NCBI GenBank assembly: GCA_938040985.1
Contig: CALHZD010000118.1
Location: forward strand, 1 to 17,464
Source of the DNA: an uncultured Propionivibrio sp.
GTDB lineage: Bacteria; Pseudomonadota; Gammaproteobacteria; Burkholderiales; Rhodocyclaceae
Length of the DNA stretch: 17,464 bases
Reading direction: 5' to 3'
Below, one piece after another: positions 8,601 through 15,890 of the stretch; position 1 is the stretch's first letter, and every line of letters begins with the position of its first letter. The translations under genes and the position numbers were made by a program. The notes under the pieces are model-generated. The model was not told the origin of the DNA, did not search any database, and saw only the letters and a list, made by a program, of their open reading frames with translations.

Positions 8601-10654
8601 GCCTCGAATGCGTCGACGTTTGCGGCCCTGGCGCCTTGCGCGCCAAGGAGCAGGATGTCGAACTGCTCGACACTCTGCAGGTACGTTTCGACTTCATGAG
8701 CAAGACAGCCAATACGCCAGCGCGCTTCTTTGACAGCGCGCTCGATGCTGACGGGGAAGCCAAGCGCCTGCTGCTCGACCGCGGCAATTACTACGCTACC
8801 ACGGGCGGTCACGGCGGCTGCCGCGGCTGCGGCGAAGTCACCGCCATCCGCCAGGTAATGGCCGTCAACCGTGCCATCACCGACAAGCGCCGGCATGCAC
8901 ACATGGCCGAGCTCGAGTCGCTGATCGCCGTGCTGGAAGCGAAGCGGGAAGCGCTTGGAGCGCAGGATGCCGCGCGCCGTCAACGCATCGACGAAACGCT
9001 CGCAACGCTCGAAAAGCGGCTGTACCTCTTTGAAAGCGGCCCGACCGGCAATGGCCCGTCAGGGGCCATCGTCGCCAACTCGACGGGTTGTAGCAGCGTA
9101 TATTCCTCAACCTTCCCCTTCAACGCCTACAAGGATCCTTGGGTCAACAGTCTCTTTCAGGACGCCCAGCCGCTCGCCAAGGGGATTTTCGAGGGCATTT
9201 CAGCGCAGGCGCTGACCGACATCCGCGCCCTGCGTACGGCCCGACTGGAAATCGACGATGCCTATGTACCGGAACGGCACGACGCCGAAATGCGCCTGTT
9301 GCGCTGGAACCAGTTCAGCGAGGACGAGCTGGCGCTGCTGCCGACGGTCATCACCATCGGCGGCGACGGGGCAACCTACGACATCGGCTTCGGCGCGCTG
9401 TCGCGCATTCTGGCGACCAATACGCCGATCAAGGTCGTCGTCCTCAACACCGGCGCCTACTCGAACACCGGCGGCCAGGCCTCGACGTCGAGCTTTATCG
9501 GCCAGGACGCCGATCTCGCCCGCTACGGCGCGGCGCACAGCGGCAAGTACGAAGCGCGCAAGGAACTGGCCCTGCTTGCCTCGTTCCACGCCAACGTCTT
9601 CGTCTGCGCCACCAGCACGGCGATGCAAAACCACTTCCTCAAACACGCGATGGAGGCTCTGACCTACAGCGACGCACCGGCGCTGCTCGACATCTACACG
9701 CCCTGTCAGGGCGAGAATGGCGTGGCTGACAACGTCTCGGCGCGGCAGGCGCGGCTTGCCGTCGAAAGCCGCATGAGTCCGCTGTTTGTGCACGACCCGC
9801 GCCGCGGCGAGAACCTGCACGACTGGTTCTCGCTCGAAGGCAATCCCGATGCAGACAAGACCTGGACGACGGCAACCCTCGAATATCTCGATGAGGAAGG
9901 CCATCTGCAGCTATTGGAAACGCCGCTGACGCCGGCAAACTTCGCATTTTCCGAAATCCGCTTCAAGAAACAGTTCCGCAGGCTCAAGGACACCGCCGAC
10001 ACCATTCCGGTACATGAGTACATCGAATTGCCCGAAGCGCAACAAGCTGGCAAGACGCCGTTCATTTACACGACCGATGCCGACAAGCGGCTGGTCAGGA
10101 TCGGCGTTTCCGGCACAATCACCGCACTCGTCGAGGAACGGCGCAGAAACTGGAAGATGCTGCAATATCTCGACGGTCAGCACGTCTCGAAACTGAGCGC
10201 CGAATACGCGGAAGGCGTCGCCGCCCTGCAGGCACAGGTCAGGGAAGCGCTCAAACAGCGGGAGGATTCGCTCGACGGCATTGCCCGCGCCATGTCCGAC
10301 CTGGCCACATCGAGCCAGGCGCCGGCTGGCGGCGTTGGCAGCGCATTCATTCCGCTCAAGCCAGTCGCCGCCTCCGGCTCGGCGCCGACTGTCGGGGATG
10401 AGGGAAACGGCGAACATGGCAGCCCGGACGCGCTCGTCACGCTTGAGGACTCCGCCCTGTGCACCAACTGCAAGACCTGCTATCAGGATGTGCCAGAAAT
10501 CTTCGAGAAAACCCGTCTGCTCGTCGACGGCGAAAGCCGCGAAGCCGCGCGGATCATCCCCGGCATTCTGGCGCGCGTGCAGCCCACGCCCGAACTGAAG
10601 GCGCGCATCAAGCGCGTAGCCGCCAACTGTGATGCGGAGATCATTCATGGCTAA
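5636..10654 (+). CDS. Large pyruvate:ferredoxin oxidoreductase-like 2-oxoacid oxidoreductase with fused C-terminal ferredoxin domain
   Basis: This is a single-chain, thiamine-diphosphate 2-oxoacid oxidoreductase (2-oxoacid + CoA to acyl-CoA + CO2 + reduced ferredoxin, reversible), likely cytoplasmic. It has 1672 residues against roughly 1170-1230 for NifJ-type enzymes. Domain I has GYPITPST (34-41), a glutamate in EGEHSAQSG (E71) and AAR (R123) matching known active-site positions. Domain II lies near 355-510. Domain III starts at FHSVGGYGTIASGK (556). Two [4Fe-4S] motifs follow (C855/858/861/865; C986/989/992/996). The thiamine domain has GGHGGCRGCG (1057-1066), GGDGATYDIG (about 1242) and NTGAYSNTGGQ (1271); C1062, C1065, C1152 and C1357 fit the proximal cluster. 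Extras are a coiled coil (about 1090-1130) and a tail with CTNCKTC plus C1665, a further [4Fe-4S] ferredoxin. AGGA sits eight nt before the ATG. Pyruvate is the likeliest substrate but unproven. Confidence 0.93.
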   Translation: MKTKKVKYPGISTVINGNGAVAHVMSHVCGGVIGYPITPSTEISEIYEAFRAEGGVNVWGKHPFFFEPEGEHSAQSGALGAQLTGGQYISNASSSQGILYALESHYVTVGKKVGGFVLQVAARVVSKHSLNVMAGHDDVYALLSSGYTILFGANPQEAADLAAIAYRVSALSLIPVANAMDGFATSHMMSEARLPEPELLREYLGDPTGRISCPTLAQEVLYGAKGRGHQLNGYLSRHESELTPTDLAALKEFLNDNTAKIEKDNDGKLLAKTLPWLPEALHGAWKRQWLNAFEKGTRQRVPALVDVNNPGMTGPVQNQPDFQAGAADHRTHFASAVPALVRQAMAEYTALTGRAYAPVHTFMCEDADFVMVGLGSVCDDVEAVVEHLRTQGKKVGLVAIKLLQPFPEAEVAAALAGKQAVTVLERSEQTALTPLVTQALFKARENGEQRRAARNRTRHADIPAIEAIPVLTTAIFGLGGHDLQPRHLIAAFKTMEAGKNAPLIYLGSQFFSKNPEPRLVELQQRMQAAYPETERMALDTEANPRLLPDAAFRVRFHSVGGYGTIASGKLLTDILAGALEMNSKSAPKYGSEKSGAPTNYYITLSPAPIKITNAELEDVEVVISPDHRSFVHTNPLKGLAEGGTFILQSSGTPEQVWAELPPQARKTIREKKINFFIIDAFAVARRNAPTPELATRMMGIAFIGAVAGHVKEVAGHASPEAMRTKIRNQIAKKFGAKGEAVVESNMQVIREGMAATQRVDYEQAAFLAIDAEPVPIPLRNVSLSASLCQPEGSAPCGMFDRDYFNDIVATPFKQGSIGEAPVLPGTGLFMPAGSAGAKDKGLFRRTAPLFNPDACTGCMECALVCPDAAIPNSVHDIHQLLLTGIAQLEIVETQREALRAQIVPMTEGIREVYRQSRDARAFHEVVAEVAFRLPIRQASLLANFSKLVEILAVYPVARTRPFFDAPEKTTPGTGGLFAATVDPWKCTGCLECVDVCGPGALRAKEQDVELLDTLQVRFDFMSKTANTPARFFDSALDADGEAKRLLLDRGNYYATTGGHGGCRGCGEVTAIRQVMAVNRAITDKRRHAHMAELESLIAVLEAKREALGAQDAARRQRIDETLATLEKRLYLFESGPTGNGPSGAIVANSTGCSSVYSSTFPFNAYKDPWVNSLFQDAQPLAKGIFEGISAQALTDIRALRTARLEIDDAYVPERHDAEMRLLRWNQFSEDELALLPTVITIGGDGATYDIGFGALSRILATNTPIKVVVLNTGAYSNTGGQASTSSFIGQDADLARYGAAHSGKYEARKELALLASFHANVFVCATSTAMQNHFLKHAMEALTYSDAPALLDIYTPCQGENGVADNVSARQARLAVESRMSPLFVHDPRRGENLHDWFSLEGNPDADKTWTTATLEYLDEEGHLQLLETPLTPANFAFSEIRFKKQFRRLKDTADTIPVHEYIELPEAQQAGKTPFIYTTDADKRLVRIGVSGTITALVEERRRNWKMLQYLDGQHVSKLSAEYAEGVAALQAQVREALKQREDSLDGIARAMSDLATSSQAPAGGVGSAFIPLKPVAASGSAPTVGDEGNGEHGSPDALVTLEDSALCTNCKTCYQDVPEIFEKTRLLVDGESREAARIIPGILARVQPTPELKARIKRVAANCDAEIIHG

Positions 10655-13502
10655 GCTCACTTCAATGCTCGAACCATCCGGCGCTCAGGACGACGTTCGT
10701 CGTTATCTCGACGCCAGCCGCTCGCTGGAAAGCGCGCGCGCACAGCTCGACAGCCTGGCGCACAGCGAAGCGGTCGGCACCTTCCATAGCCAGATGGAGC
10801 TGTTGAAACGGCATCTGCTCGACGATCCCGGCCAGTTTCGCGACCTGTTCATTGCCGATGGCGTCAATGCCATTGCCGCCGAATTCCGGCAAGGCGAGCT
10901 GGGCGAACGCTTTACCCGGACGTTCTGGGAACTCCTGCTACGCGACGACGACACAAGCAAGATTCTCATGCGCTTTGTCTGGCGCCTGCCGCTGGGGTTG
11001 AAGCGCAAATTCATCAAGGCCATCGACCAGCATCTTTCCGACCGCTACCCCATGTTCCGCGGCCTGTCGGAAAACTGGCCGGCGGAAAACTTCATTCCGC
11101 CTTACATCCGTGCCCCCGAGGAACGATCGAACGATTTTGAACTGGTCAACCATGGTTACCTCGGCTACATGGAGCAGGGCTACAGCGCACGCGAGGTCGA
11201 GCTGATCGTCTGGCTCGAAGTTCTGCGCGACAAGCAATGCGAGGAACGCCCCTGCGAATTCGGCCTGTGCGTGCCGGAACGCGCAGAACCGAAGGGCGGC
11301 TGCCCGGTCAGAATCCACATTCCGCAGATGCTCGACCTGCTCGGCAACGGTCGTTTCCGCGAGGCGCTGGCGCTGATCGAGCACTGTAATCCGTTGCCCA
11401 ACGTCACCGGCCGCGTCTGCCCGCAGGAGCTGCAATGCCAGGGCGTCTGTGCGCACACCAAGCAACCGATCGAAATTGGACAGATCGAATGGTTTCTGCC
11501 GCAGCGCGAGAAACTTGTCGATCCCGAAGGCACCACCGCCCGTTTTTCCGGCCATGCCGATCCCTGGCAGAAAGGCGACAAACCGCCGATTGCTGTCGTC
11601 GGTTCCGGGCCGGCAGGGTTAATCAACGCCTACCTGCTCGCTGCCGAAGGCTTTCCGGTCGCCATTTTTGAAGCTTTTCACGCGCTGGGCGGCGTCCTGC
11701 GCTACGGCATTCCTGAGTTTCGCCTGCCCAACGAGCTGATCGACGATGTCGTCGGCAAGATCCGGCAACTGGGCGGCAAATTCATCACCAACTTTGTCGT
11801 CGGTAAAACGGCGACCCTGCAGGATCTCAAGAACGCCGGCTTCTGGAAGATTTTTGTCGGCTCGGGCGCCGGTCTGCCGCGTTTCATGAACGTGCCGGGC
11901 GAGCACCTGCTCAACGTCATGTCGGCCAACGAGTTCCTCACCCGCGTCAACCTGATGCAGGGCATGCGCGAAGACCACGAAACGCCACTGCCCGAAACCC
12001 GCGGCAAGGAAGTATTGATCATCGGCGGTGGTAACACGGCGATGGATGCCGCGCGCACGGCGCGGCGGCTGGGCGGCGAAGTGACGATCGTCTATCGCCG
12101 CACGCGCGACGAAATGCCGGCGCGTGTCGAGGAGCTGCACCACGCACTCGAAGAAGGCATCCGGCTCAAGGTGCTGCGCTCGCCAAACGAGTTCATCGGC
12201 GATGACAAAACGCATTTTGTCACCGGCGCCTCACTGGAAGTCATCGCGCTCGGCGAACCCGACGCCTCCGGTCGCCGCCGCCCGGTCGCCACCGGCAAGA
12301 CGGAAAGCGTCAAGGCTGATCTCGTCATCATGGCGCTTGGCAACGACCCGAACCCGATCATCCGCGATTCCGAACCGAATCTCAGGACGACGCTCAAGGG
12401 GTCGATCAAGCTTGGCAAGGGGTCGATGCAGACTTCGCTCGACGGCATCTATTCGGGCGGCGATGCCGCACGCGGCGGATCGACGGCGATCCGCGCCGCT
12501 GGCGACGGACAAACGGCCGCGCGCGAAATTCTCGGCGAGATCGACATACCCGCCGAGGAAATCATGAAGTCCCTCCCCCGTGCCCGGCGCTATGCCGAAC
12601 TTGCGGCCATGCCGCAGCGAATCATCGACAAGGTCGAACTGGCACCGAACATCGTCGAATTCATCGTCTATGCGCCGATGATCGCCAAAACGGCGCGCGC
12701 CGGCCAGTTCGTGCGTGTGCTGGCCTGGCCGGACGGCGAGCTGATTCCGCTGACGCTGGCCGACTGGGATGAACAGGCCGGCACCATCTGCATCGTCGTC
12801 CAGGGTATGGGGACAACCAGCCTGAAAATCAACCAGATGCAGGTGGGCGAAGCCTTTGCCGGCATTGCTGGGCCGCTCGGTCAGCCGAGCGCGCTGCAGC
12901 GCTACGATGCGGCGCGGCAGACCGTCGTCTTCACGGCGGGCGGCCTCGGTTTGCCGCCGGTGTACCCGATCGCGCGCGAGCATCTGCGTTTGGGCAACCA
13001 TGTGACGCTGATTGCCGGTTTCCGCAGTGCCGACCTGCTCTTCTGGATTGGCGAGCGCGAGCGTATCGGCAGGCTCAAGGCCGAATTCGGCGACCGCCTT
13101 GATGTCATTTACACCAGCAACGATGGCTCTTTTGGCCTCAAGGGGTTCGTCACCACGCCGCTGGAGGCCATGCTCAAAGACGACAAACAGAGCCAGGGGC
13201 GAGAAATTGTCGAGATCGTTACCATCGGCCCGCCGTTAATGATGCGCGCCGTCAGCGACCTGACCCGTCCCTACGGCGTCAACACCGTCGCCAGCCTGAA
13301 CTCGATCATGGTCGACGCGACCGGTATGTGCGGCGCCTGCATGGTGCCGGTCAATATTGACGGCAAAATGGTGCGTAAACACGCTTGTGTGGATGGCCCG
13401 GAGATCGACGCTCATCTCATCGACTGGGACAAGTTCCTGCCGCGCTTCAATCTCTTCAAACCACAGGAACTGGCAAGCCGGACCAGGCATGGGTTCGTAT
13501 AA
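10647..13502 (+). CDS. Fused NfnAB/SudAB-like flavin oxidoreductase (GltD-like plus ferredoxin-NADP reductase-like) with novel N-terminal domain
   Basis: The 951-residue protein joins two subunits that are normally separate. Residues 1 to about 190 are a helical domain I do not recognise. Residues about 195-640 are NfnB/GltD-like: cluster cysteines C198, C203, C208, C219, C258, C264 and C268 in the CPVRIHIP and NPLPNVTGRVCPQE context, FAD motif GSGPAGL (319), NAD(P)H motif IGGGNTAMD (459) with VYRRTRDEMPAR, and a closing YSGGDAARGGSTAIRAAG. Residues about 655-951 are NfnA/SudB-like: FAD segment, FTAGGLGLPPVYPIA, and [2Fe-2S] ligands D890, C895, C898 and C914 in VDATGMCGACMVPV and HACVDGPE. 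In the family such enzymes exchange electrons between ferredoxin, NAD(H) and NADP(H), sometimes by bifurcation. The ATG at 10647 (GGAG seven nt upstream) overlaps the POR stop by 8 nt, implying coupled translation. An upstream in-frame ATG (10629) lacks such a site. Confidence 0.92.
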   Translation: MAKLTSMLEPSGAQDDVRRYLDASRSLESARAQLDSLAHSEAVGTFHSQMELLKRHLLDDPGQFRDLFIADGVNAIAAEFRQGELGERFTRTFWELLLRDDDTSKILMRFVWRLPLGLKRKFIKAIDQHLSDRYPMFRGLSENWPAENFIPPYIRAPEERSNDFELVNHGYLGYMEQGYSAREVELIVWLEVLRDKQCEERPCEFGLCVPERAEPKGGCPVRIHIPQMLDLLGNGRFREALALIEHCNPLPNVTGRVCPQELQCQGVCAHTKQPIEIGQIEWFLPQREKLVDPEGTTARFSGHADPWQKGDKPPIAVVGSGPAGLINAYLLAAEGFPVAIFEAFHALGGVLRYGIPEFRLPNELIDDVVGKIRQLGGKFITNFVVGKTATLQDLKNAGFWKIFVGSGAGLPRFMNVPGEHLLNVMSANEFLTRVNLMQGMREDHETPLPETRGKEVLIIGGGNTAMDAARTARRLGGEVTIVYRRTRDEMPARVEELHHALEEGIRLKVLRSPNEFIGDDKTHFVTGASLEVIALGEPDASGRRRPVATGKTESVKADLVIMALGNDPNPIIRDSEPNLRTTLKGSIKLGKGSMQTSLDGIYSGGDAARGGSTAIRAAGDGQTAAREILGEIDIPAEEIMKSLPRARRYAELAAMPQRIIDKVELAPNIVEFIVYAPMIAKTARAGQFVRVLAWPDGELIPLTLADWDEQAGTICIVVQGMGTTSLKINQMQVGEAFAGIAGPLGQPSALQRYDAARQTVVFTAGGLGLPPVYPIAREHLRLGNHVTLIAGFRSADLLFWIGERERIGRLKAEFGDRLDVIYTSNDGSFGLKGFVTTPLEAMLKDDKQSQGREIVEIVTIGPPLMMRAVSDLTRPYGVNTVASLNSIMVDATGMCGACMVPVNIDGKMVRKHACVDGPEIDAHLIDWDKFLPRFNLFKPQELASRTRHGFV

Positions 13503-13532
13503 CGCCAGAAATCGTACGGACAGCGCTCAAAA

Positions 13533-13563
13533 GCAGAAAGGCGGCAGATAGCCGCCTTTCTGC
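13533..13563. terminator. Bidirectional intrinsic terminator between converging genes
   Basis: GCAGAAAGGCGGC (13533-13545) pairs perfectly with GCCGCCTTTCTGC (13551-13563) around AGATA, a 13-bp stem. On the minus strand TTTT follows the stem; on the plus strand the CTTTC is within it. It lies between the Nfn-fusion stop and the end of the opposing GST gene and probably serves both. A smaller CGCCG-AAAAA-CGGCG hairpin follows at 13596-13610. Confidence 0.75.
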
Positions 13564-13641
13564 GCTCTGAGCCGAAATGCCTGGGCACTGAAGAACGCCG
13601 AAAAACGGCGGTGTTGGCCGGATGCTGGACGAAACAGACGC

Positions 13642-14256
13642 TCAGGGCTTGAGATTTTCCTGGCTAATCACCGAACGCACGCCGGCGTTCTCGCCGAGCC
13701 GTGCATAGAACGGCGCCAGCCGCGGTAAATCGGCAAGGTCGAGCTGCAGGCTGCGGCACCAGCGCAACAGAACATAGAGGTACACATCGGCGACCGACAG
13801 GCCATCGCCCAGATACGGCTGCGCGGCAAGCTGGGCGTCGGCCTGCGCCAGCAGGTGACGGATGTTGTCGCGCGCGGCCGTCTGCATGGCCGTCTTGACG
13901 GCTTCATCGCGCACATAGTCGGGCAGGTGAAATAGCGGCGAGAAGGCTTTGTGGACATCCGCATTCAGAAACGCGAGCCAACGCCAGGCGCGCGCCTTGC
14001 CCTTGAGATCGTCACTGCCGAACAGACGCGCCTGCGGGAAGCGCGCATCAAGATAAGCGAGAATCGCGGCATTTTGCGATAACGCCAGATCGCCATCGAC
14101 CAGAAGCGGGACCGCGCCCTGCGGATTGAGCTTGAGGTATTCGGGCGACTTGATTTCGCGCCGGTCGACGCTTTGCGCTTCATAAGGCTGGCCGATCCAT
14201 TCCAGCGCCGTGTGCGGCGTCATCGAACAGGCGCCGGGCATGTAATACAGTTTCAT
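13642..14256 (-). CDS. Beta-class glutathione S-transferase
   Basis: The 204-residue protein has the bacterial GST layout: a thioredoxin-like domain (1 to about 78) starting MKLYYMPGACSMTPH with the beta-class cysteine C10, the cis-proline glutathione site GAVPLLVDGD (47-56), and SQNAAILAYL (60-69). An all-helical C-terminal domain carries VHK (101-103), matching the His/Lys pair of beta-class enzymes, and YLGDGLSVADVYLY. It would conjugate or reduce electrophiles and disulfides with glutathione in the cytoplasm; the substrate cannot be told. The ATG is preceded by AAGGAG seven nt upstream. It is transcribed towards the redox operon and has no visible partner. Confidence 0.93.
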   Translation of the reverse strand: MKLYYMPGACSMTPHTALEWIGQPYEAQSVDRREIKSPEYLKLNPQGAVPLLVDGDLALSQNAAILAYLDARFPQARLFGSDDLKGKARAWRWLAFLNADVHKAFSPLFHLPDYVRDEAVKTAMQTAARDNIRHLLAQADAQLAAQPYLGDGLSVADVYLYVLLRWCRSLQLDLADLPRLAPFYARLGENAGVRSVISQENLKP

Positions 14257-14347
14257 GGTGGGACTCCTTTCCAGGTTTTTACCTTCTGTTTTAGCCGCCT
14301 GCCGCAGTCGCGGGGCGGCGATTGAGCGATCAGGCGCTTATCTGCAT

Positions 14348-14659
14348 TCAATCACTGGCAGGCCGCCGATCCTGGCGCTCATCCGCCAGCACAATACGCT
14401 GATAGTCGGGATGCCTGTCGATGTATGCCGCAACGAAAGAACAGCTCGGCCTGACCCTCAACCCGCGCTGCCTGGCGTACTCCAGGGCATGGCGCGCCAG
14501 AAAAGAGCCGATGCCGCGCCCGCCCAGAGATGGCGGAACAACCGTATGTTCGTAGGCAAGGCCGCCCTTGACCGGCGTATAGCTCAGATAGGCGGTCGCC
14601 CCCTCGACGCGGATTTCAAAGCGGCGGTTTTTCTCATCGTGAATGACCGGGTAGTCCAT
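14348..14659 (-). CDS. Small GNAT-like N-acetyltransferase (COG2388 type)
   Basis: The 103 residues from the ATG at 14659 fit the short, YjdJ-like GNAT family. They show a beta-strand pattern (RRFEIRVEGATAYLSYTPV), YEHTVVPPSLGGRGIGSFLA with the acetyl-CoA pyrophosphate-binding loop GGRGIG, and LRVRPSCSFVAAYIDRHPDYQ, a family hallmark. The acetyl acceptor is unknown. The open frame runs 19 codons further upstream, but the chosen ATG gives the family N-terminus and has AGGAG ten nt ahead. The gene lies 91 nt upstream of the GST gene on the same strand and may share its transcript. Confidence 0.9.
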   Translation of the reverse strand: MDYPVIHDEKNRRFEIRVEGATAYLSYTPVKGGLAYEHTVVPPSLGGRGIGSFLARHALEYARQRGLRVRPSCSFVAAYIDRHPDYQRIVLADERQDRRPASD

Positions 14660-14696
14660 GAATGCGTTTCTCCTGATTCCTGCGGTAGGTTTTATG

Positions 14697-14726
14697 CGTA
14701 TCGGCCATCGCCACAATACAAGTCAA
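14697..14726 (-). promoter_or_regulatory. Possible promoter for the acetyltransferase gene
   Basis: On the minus strand TTGACT (14721-14726) is followed after 18 nt by GATACG (14697-14702), a weak -10. Transcription would start about 30 nt before the ATG at 14659. Confidence 0.3.
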
Positions 14727-14863
14727 GCCGGTTCTGGGCGATCAGCCTAGCGCCACGGCTTTGATCGCTATAAACGATATTCTAGCCCCAGCGGTTCATG
14801 GCGGCGGGGATGCCGGCGTATGCCCCGCCAGCGGGCGATGAGGAAAACAGGAGCGATGTCATG

Positions 14864-14887
14864 CCTTCTCCTTCTCCTTCTCCTTCT
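14864..14887 (+). repeat. Hexanucleotide tandem repeat (CCTTCT)x4
   Basis: Four perfect copies of CCTTCT run into a degenerate pyrimidine tract (CCTTTCCC and on, to about 14908). One frame reads as a leucine run behind a possible ATG (14853), another as alternating Pro-Ser. Neither frame continues into a recognisable protein. It lies in the gene-free stretch 14660-14971, where otherwise I see only the possible acetyltransferase promoter. Confidence 0.7.
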
Positions 14888-14971
14888 CCTTTCCCTTTTT
14901 CCCTTTCCACTATCCGACCCGGCTGTTGGCGAAGGAAAAAGGTTTATCGGCAAAAGATGCCGACCCTACAC

Positions 14972-15393
14972 ATTTTCGGCAAAAGACCACAATGCCTGGT
15001 CGCCGCCCCTTCGTTGTTCGGCGCGGCAAACCCGCCGCAAGCGCCCGGAGTTCTGGATGCCTGGCCATGTCTGGCCAGCGGCGCCCTGAGCGCCCGCCAC
15101 GCCGGGGTCTTGTACAGCAATGAAAAAACGAACCGTGCGTGAATTCCGTCCGCGCCTGACAGCCAGCGATATGCTCAGTCTGCGGCGCGCGGCACAGGCC
15201 GGATTAGGCCTCGTACTGCTGGCCTCATGCAGCTGCCGGCACAACGGATCGCCCAACAGATTGCCGAAAGCTCGCTGCTTGGCGTATTACCCGGCCGGAG
15301 GCGCTGCACGCTGTCCTTGCCTCGCGGCGCGGTCTGGTCTCCTCGGTGCGCGCGCTGATTGACCCCCTTGCCGAAGGGTTTGCAAAAATATAA
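14972..15393 (+). pseudogene. LysR-type regulator, C-terminal remnant with three frameshifts
   Basis: Reading across frames gives a LysR effector-binding domain. Frame one holds RPQCLVAAPSLFGAANPPQA and later DAWPCLASG...LYSNEK (about 14984-15125). After a shift near the A6 run at 15123-15128, the next holds FRPRLTASDMLSLRRAAQAG LGLVLL (to about 15221). After another shift comes LPAQRIAQQIAESSLLGVLP (15233-15292). The last frame ends EALHAVLASRRGLVSSVRAL IDPLAEGF and TAA at 15391. These are in the order expected for roughly the last 130 residues of a LysR protein. The helix-turn-helix half is absent, so the gene is truncated as well as frameshifted. No function is expected. Which target genes it once controlled is unknown. 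Confidence 0.65.
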
Positions 15394-15588
15394 GGCACAC
15401 TGAAGCGTATATCGCTGGCCTTACAAAGCCTATAAAGGCGCCGTAAACATGACCCTACGCACCGCTTGGTCGCTTTGCCGAAGAATAGGCGGGCTTTGTT
15501 TTATCACCCGCCCAGGCACGGTCAGCGCGATTGATTTACTTTTCCGGACATTACGCCTGACCCGGGGAAATGATCCTTGTCATCAAGA

Positions 15589-15662
15589 TGGAGCGGGTGA
15601 AGGGAATCGAACCCTCGTATGCAGCTTGGGAAGCTGCCGTTCTACCATTGAACTACACCCGC
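15589..15662 (-). tRNA. tRNA-Gly (anticodon CCC)
   Basis: The minus strand folds as a full tRNA with encoded CCA. Acceptor GCGGGTG (15656-15662) pairs with CACCCGC (15593-15599), with discriminator T and CCA at 15589-15591. The D arm contains TAGTTCAATGGTAGAA. The anticodon stem GCAGC/GCTGC encloses TTCCCAA, giving anticodon CCC (15628-15630). The T arm GAGGGTTCGATTCCCTT is canonical. It closely resembles enterobacterial glyU and decodes GGG. It stands alone, with no other tRNA beside it. Confidence 0.97.
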
Positions 15663-15832
15663 GCATCGGTTTTCGCGCTGTATGCCGCTTTTTTGTTCAG
15701 AGCAGACAAGGAAGATCGGCCGGATTGTAGCACCACGCCTGGGGATTTGCGATGAGACAGGTTATCCGAAGCACTGTTTTCAGAGAATTACCTGCATATT
15801 CCGTCAGGTGCCGTTATTGAAGGCGACACCGG

Positions 15833-15838
15833 TATAAT
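15833..15838 (+). promoter_or_regulatory. Possible -10 element for pssA
   Basis: A perfect TATAAT lies 52 nt before the TTG start of pssA. No good -35 is seen at 16-18 nt upstream; TTGAAG at 15817-15822 is too close (10 nt). Confidence 0.35.
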
Positions 15839-15890
15839 TCTCGCCCTGTGGATATTTCCTGCCGCCTATTCTTTCTATCTTTTCTATCCC

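Noticed and set aside
14820..15089. Poly-leucine secreted protein starting near the hexamer repeat
   Set aside because: The leucine run is just the repeat read in one frame; the rest overlaps the LysR remnant in the wrong frame and has no similarity I recognise.
15589..15662. tRNA-Gly as an integration site for a mobile element
   Set aside because: No copy of the tRNA 3' end is seen elsewhere in the window and no integrase gene is nearby.
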